The translations under genes were made by a program, and so were the position numbers. From an uncultured Pseudorhodoferax sp. (lineage in GTDB: Bacteria > Pseudomonadota > Gammaproteobacteria > Burkholderiales > Burkholderiaceae), in NCBI GenBank assembly GCA_913776795.1, contig CAJYRH010000413.1, positions 1 to 6,251 of the forward strand: a DNA stretch of 6,251 bases. Direction: 5' to 3'. Shown here one piece after another: positions 5,786 through 6,251 of this stretch. Positions within the stretch are counted from its first letter, which is position 1. Each line of letters opens with the position of its first letter. The notes beneath the pieces are model-generated. The model was given only the letters and a program-made list of their open reading frames with translations. It was not told the DNA's origin and searched no databases.

Positions 5786-6251
5786 ATGGCATTGACGCTG
5801 GACGACATCCGCACGCTGTTCGAGCGCCGTGGCGCGGAGCAGTACAGCGGCGAGCCGGTCACGCAGCTGGAGCACGCGCTGCAAATCGCCCAGCTGGCCG
5901 AGCAGGCCGGCGCCGGCGATGCGCTGGTCACCGCTGCGCTGCTGCACGACCTGGGGCATCTGCTGAACGACCAGGGCGCATCGCCCACGCTGCGCGGCAT
6001 CGACGACCTGCACCAGTACTACGCCCTGCCCTTCCTGCGCGGGCTGTTCGGCGATGCGGTGCTGGAGCCGATCCGCTGGCACGTGGACGCCAAGCGCTAC
6101 CTGTGCGCCACGCGGCCGGCCTACCACGCGGCGCTCTCGCAGGACTCGCAGCGCAGCCTGGTGCTGCAGGGCGGCGTGTTCTCCGCAGAACAGGCGCAAC
6201 TGCACCGCCTCGTCCGCGTGCGGCCGCGCGATGAAGGCCTGCGCCTGTTCT
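5786..6251 (+). CDS. phnZ: PhnZ-like HD-domain di-iron oxygenase, C-terminus cut by the window
   Basis: 155 codons are visible with no stop, so about 30-40 residues are probably missing. The HD fold carries YSGEPVTQLEHALQ at 20-33, HDLGH at 54-58, DLHQ at 74-77, RWHVDAKRYL at 97-106 and RPRDE at 146-150. From memory of PhnZ, iron ligands H34, H58, D59, H80, H104 and D161 map to His30, His54, Asp55, His76, His99 and Asp149. Substrate-pocket residues Y24, E27, H62, K108 and R158 map to Tyr20, Glu23, His58, Lys103 and Arg146. That pattern marks an oxidative C-P-bond cleaving enzyme (1-hydroxy-2-aminoethylphosphonate to glycine plus phosphate) rather than a nucleotide phosphohydrolase. TmpB, which uses the trimethylammonium analogue, belongs to the same group and cannot be excluded. 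The ATG at 5786 lies 7 nt after the regulator stop, without a clear Shine-Dalgarno, so coupled expression is likely. The partner hydroxylase (PhnY/TmpA) is not in the window. Confidence 0.87.
   Translation, partial: MALTLDDIRTLFERRGAEQYSGEPVTQLEHALQIAQLAEQAGAGDALVTAALLHDLGHLLNDQGASPTLRGIDDLHQYYALPFLRGLFGDAVLEPIRWHVDAKRYLCATRPAYHAALSQDSQRSLVLQGGVFSAEQAQLHRLVRVRPRDEGLRLF

Noticed and set aside
5029..6000. 323-codon open frame on the minus strand
   Set aside because: Antisense to the regulator and HD genes, both of which carry clear family motifs; no domain is recognisable in it.

Overview
The window looks like chromosomal DNA of a high-GC betaproteobacterium, probably Burkholderiales and plausibly Comamonadaceae. 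The grounds are the GC-rich third codon positions, the tightly packed overlapping genes, and a gene set typical of 2-aminoethylphosphonate (AEP) use in that order. The genus is an inference, because no marker gene is present.

Layout: two divergent transcription units flank a 162-bp intergenic region (4882-5043). The leftward unit runs from 4881 to beyond the left edge. In order of transcription it encodes a periplasmic AEP-type binding protein (3838-4881), the ABC ATPase (2675-3838), a fused double-domain permease (946-2661), a HAD-IB phosphatase-like hydrolase (200-949), and the N-terminus of a FAD-dependent oxidoreductase (1-203, cut by the window edge). Three of the four junctions are stop/start overlaps (one TGATG, two ATGA), so the unit should be one translationally coupled operon. 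The rightward unit encodes a GntR/FCD regulator (5044-5778). After a 7-nt gap comes an HD-domain protein (5786 to beyond the right edge) that retains the residues I would expect for the mixed-valent di-iron oxygenase PhnZ.

Working together (inference from family knowledge): the binding protein captures an aminophosphonate in the periplasm and the ATPase/permease import it. The FAD enzyme would oxidise the amine side of the substrate. The PhnZ-like enzyme would cleave the C-P bond of an alpha-hydroxylated phosphonate to release phosphate. The GntR protein would control both arms from the intergenic region. No phnW, phnX, phnY or C-P lyase gene lies inside the window, so the full pathway depends on genes outside it.

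The intergenic region is rich in signals: a near-perfect 16-bp GntR-type palindrome close to the regulator gene, a separate perfect inverted repeat close to the transporter gene that also reads as a degenerate Pho box, a spaced 8-bp inverted repeat, and a strong Shine-Dalgarno for the binding protein. I see no RNA genes, insertion sequences, CRISPR arrays, terminators or other mobile-element signs, and no gene-free stretch over 300 bp.
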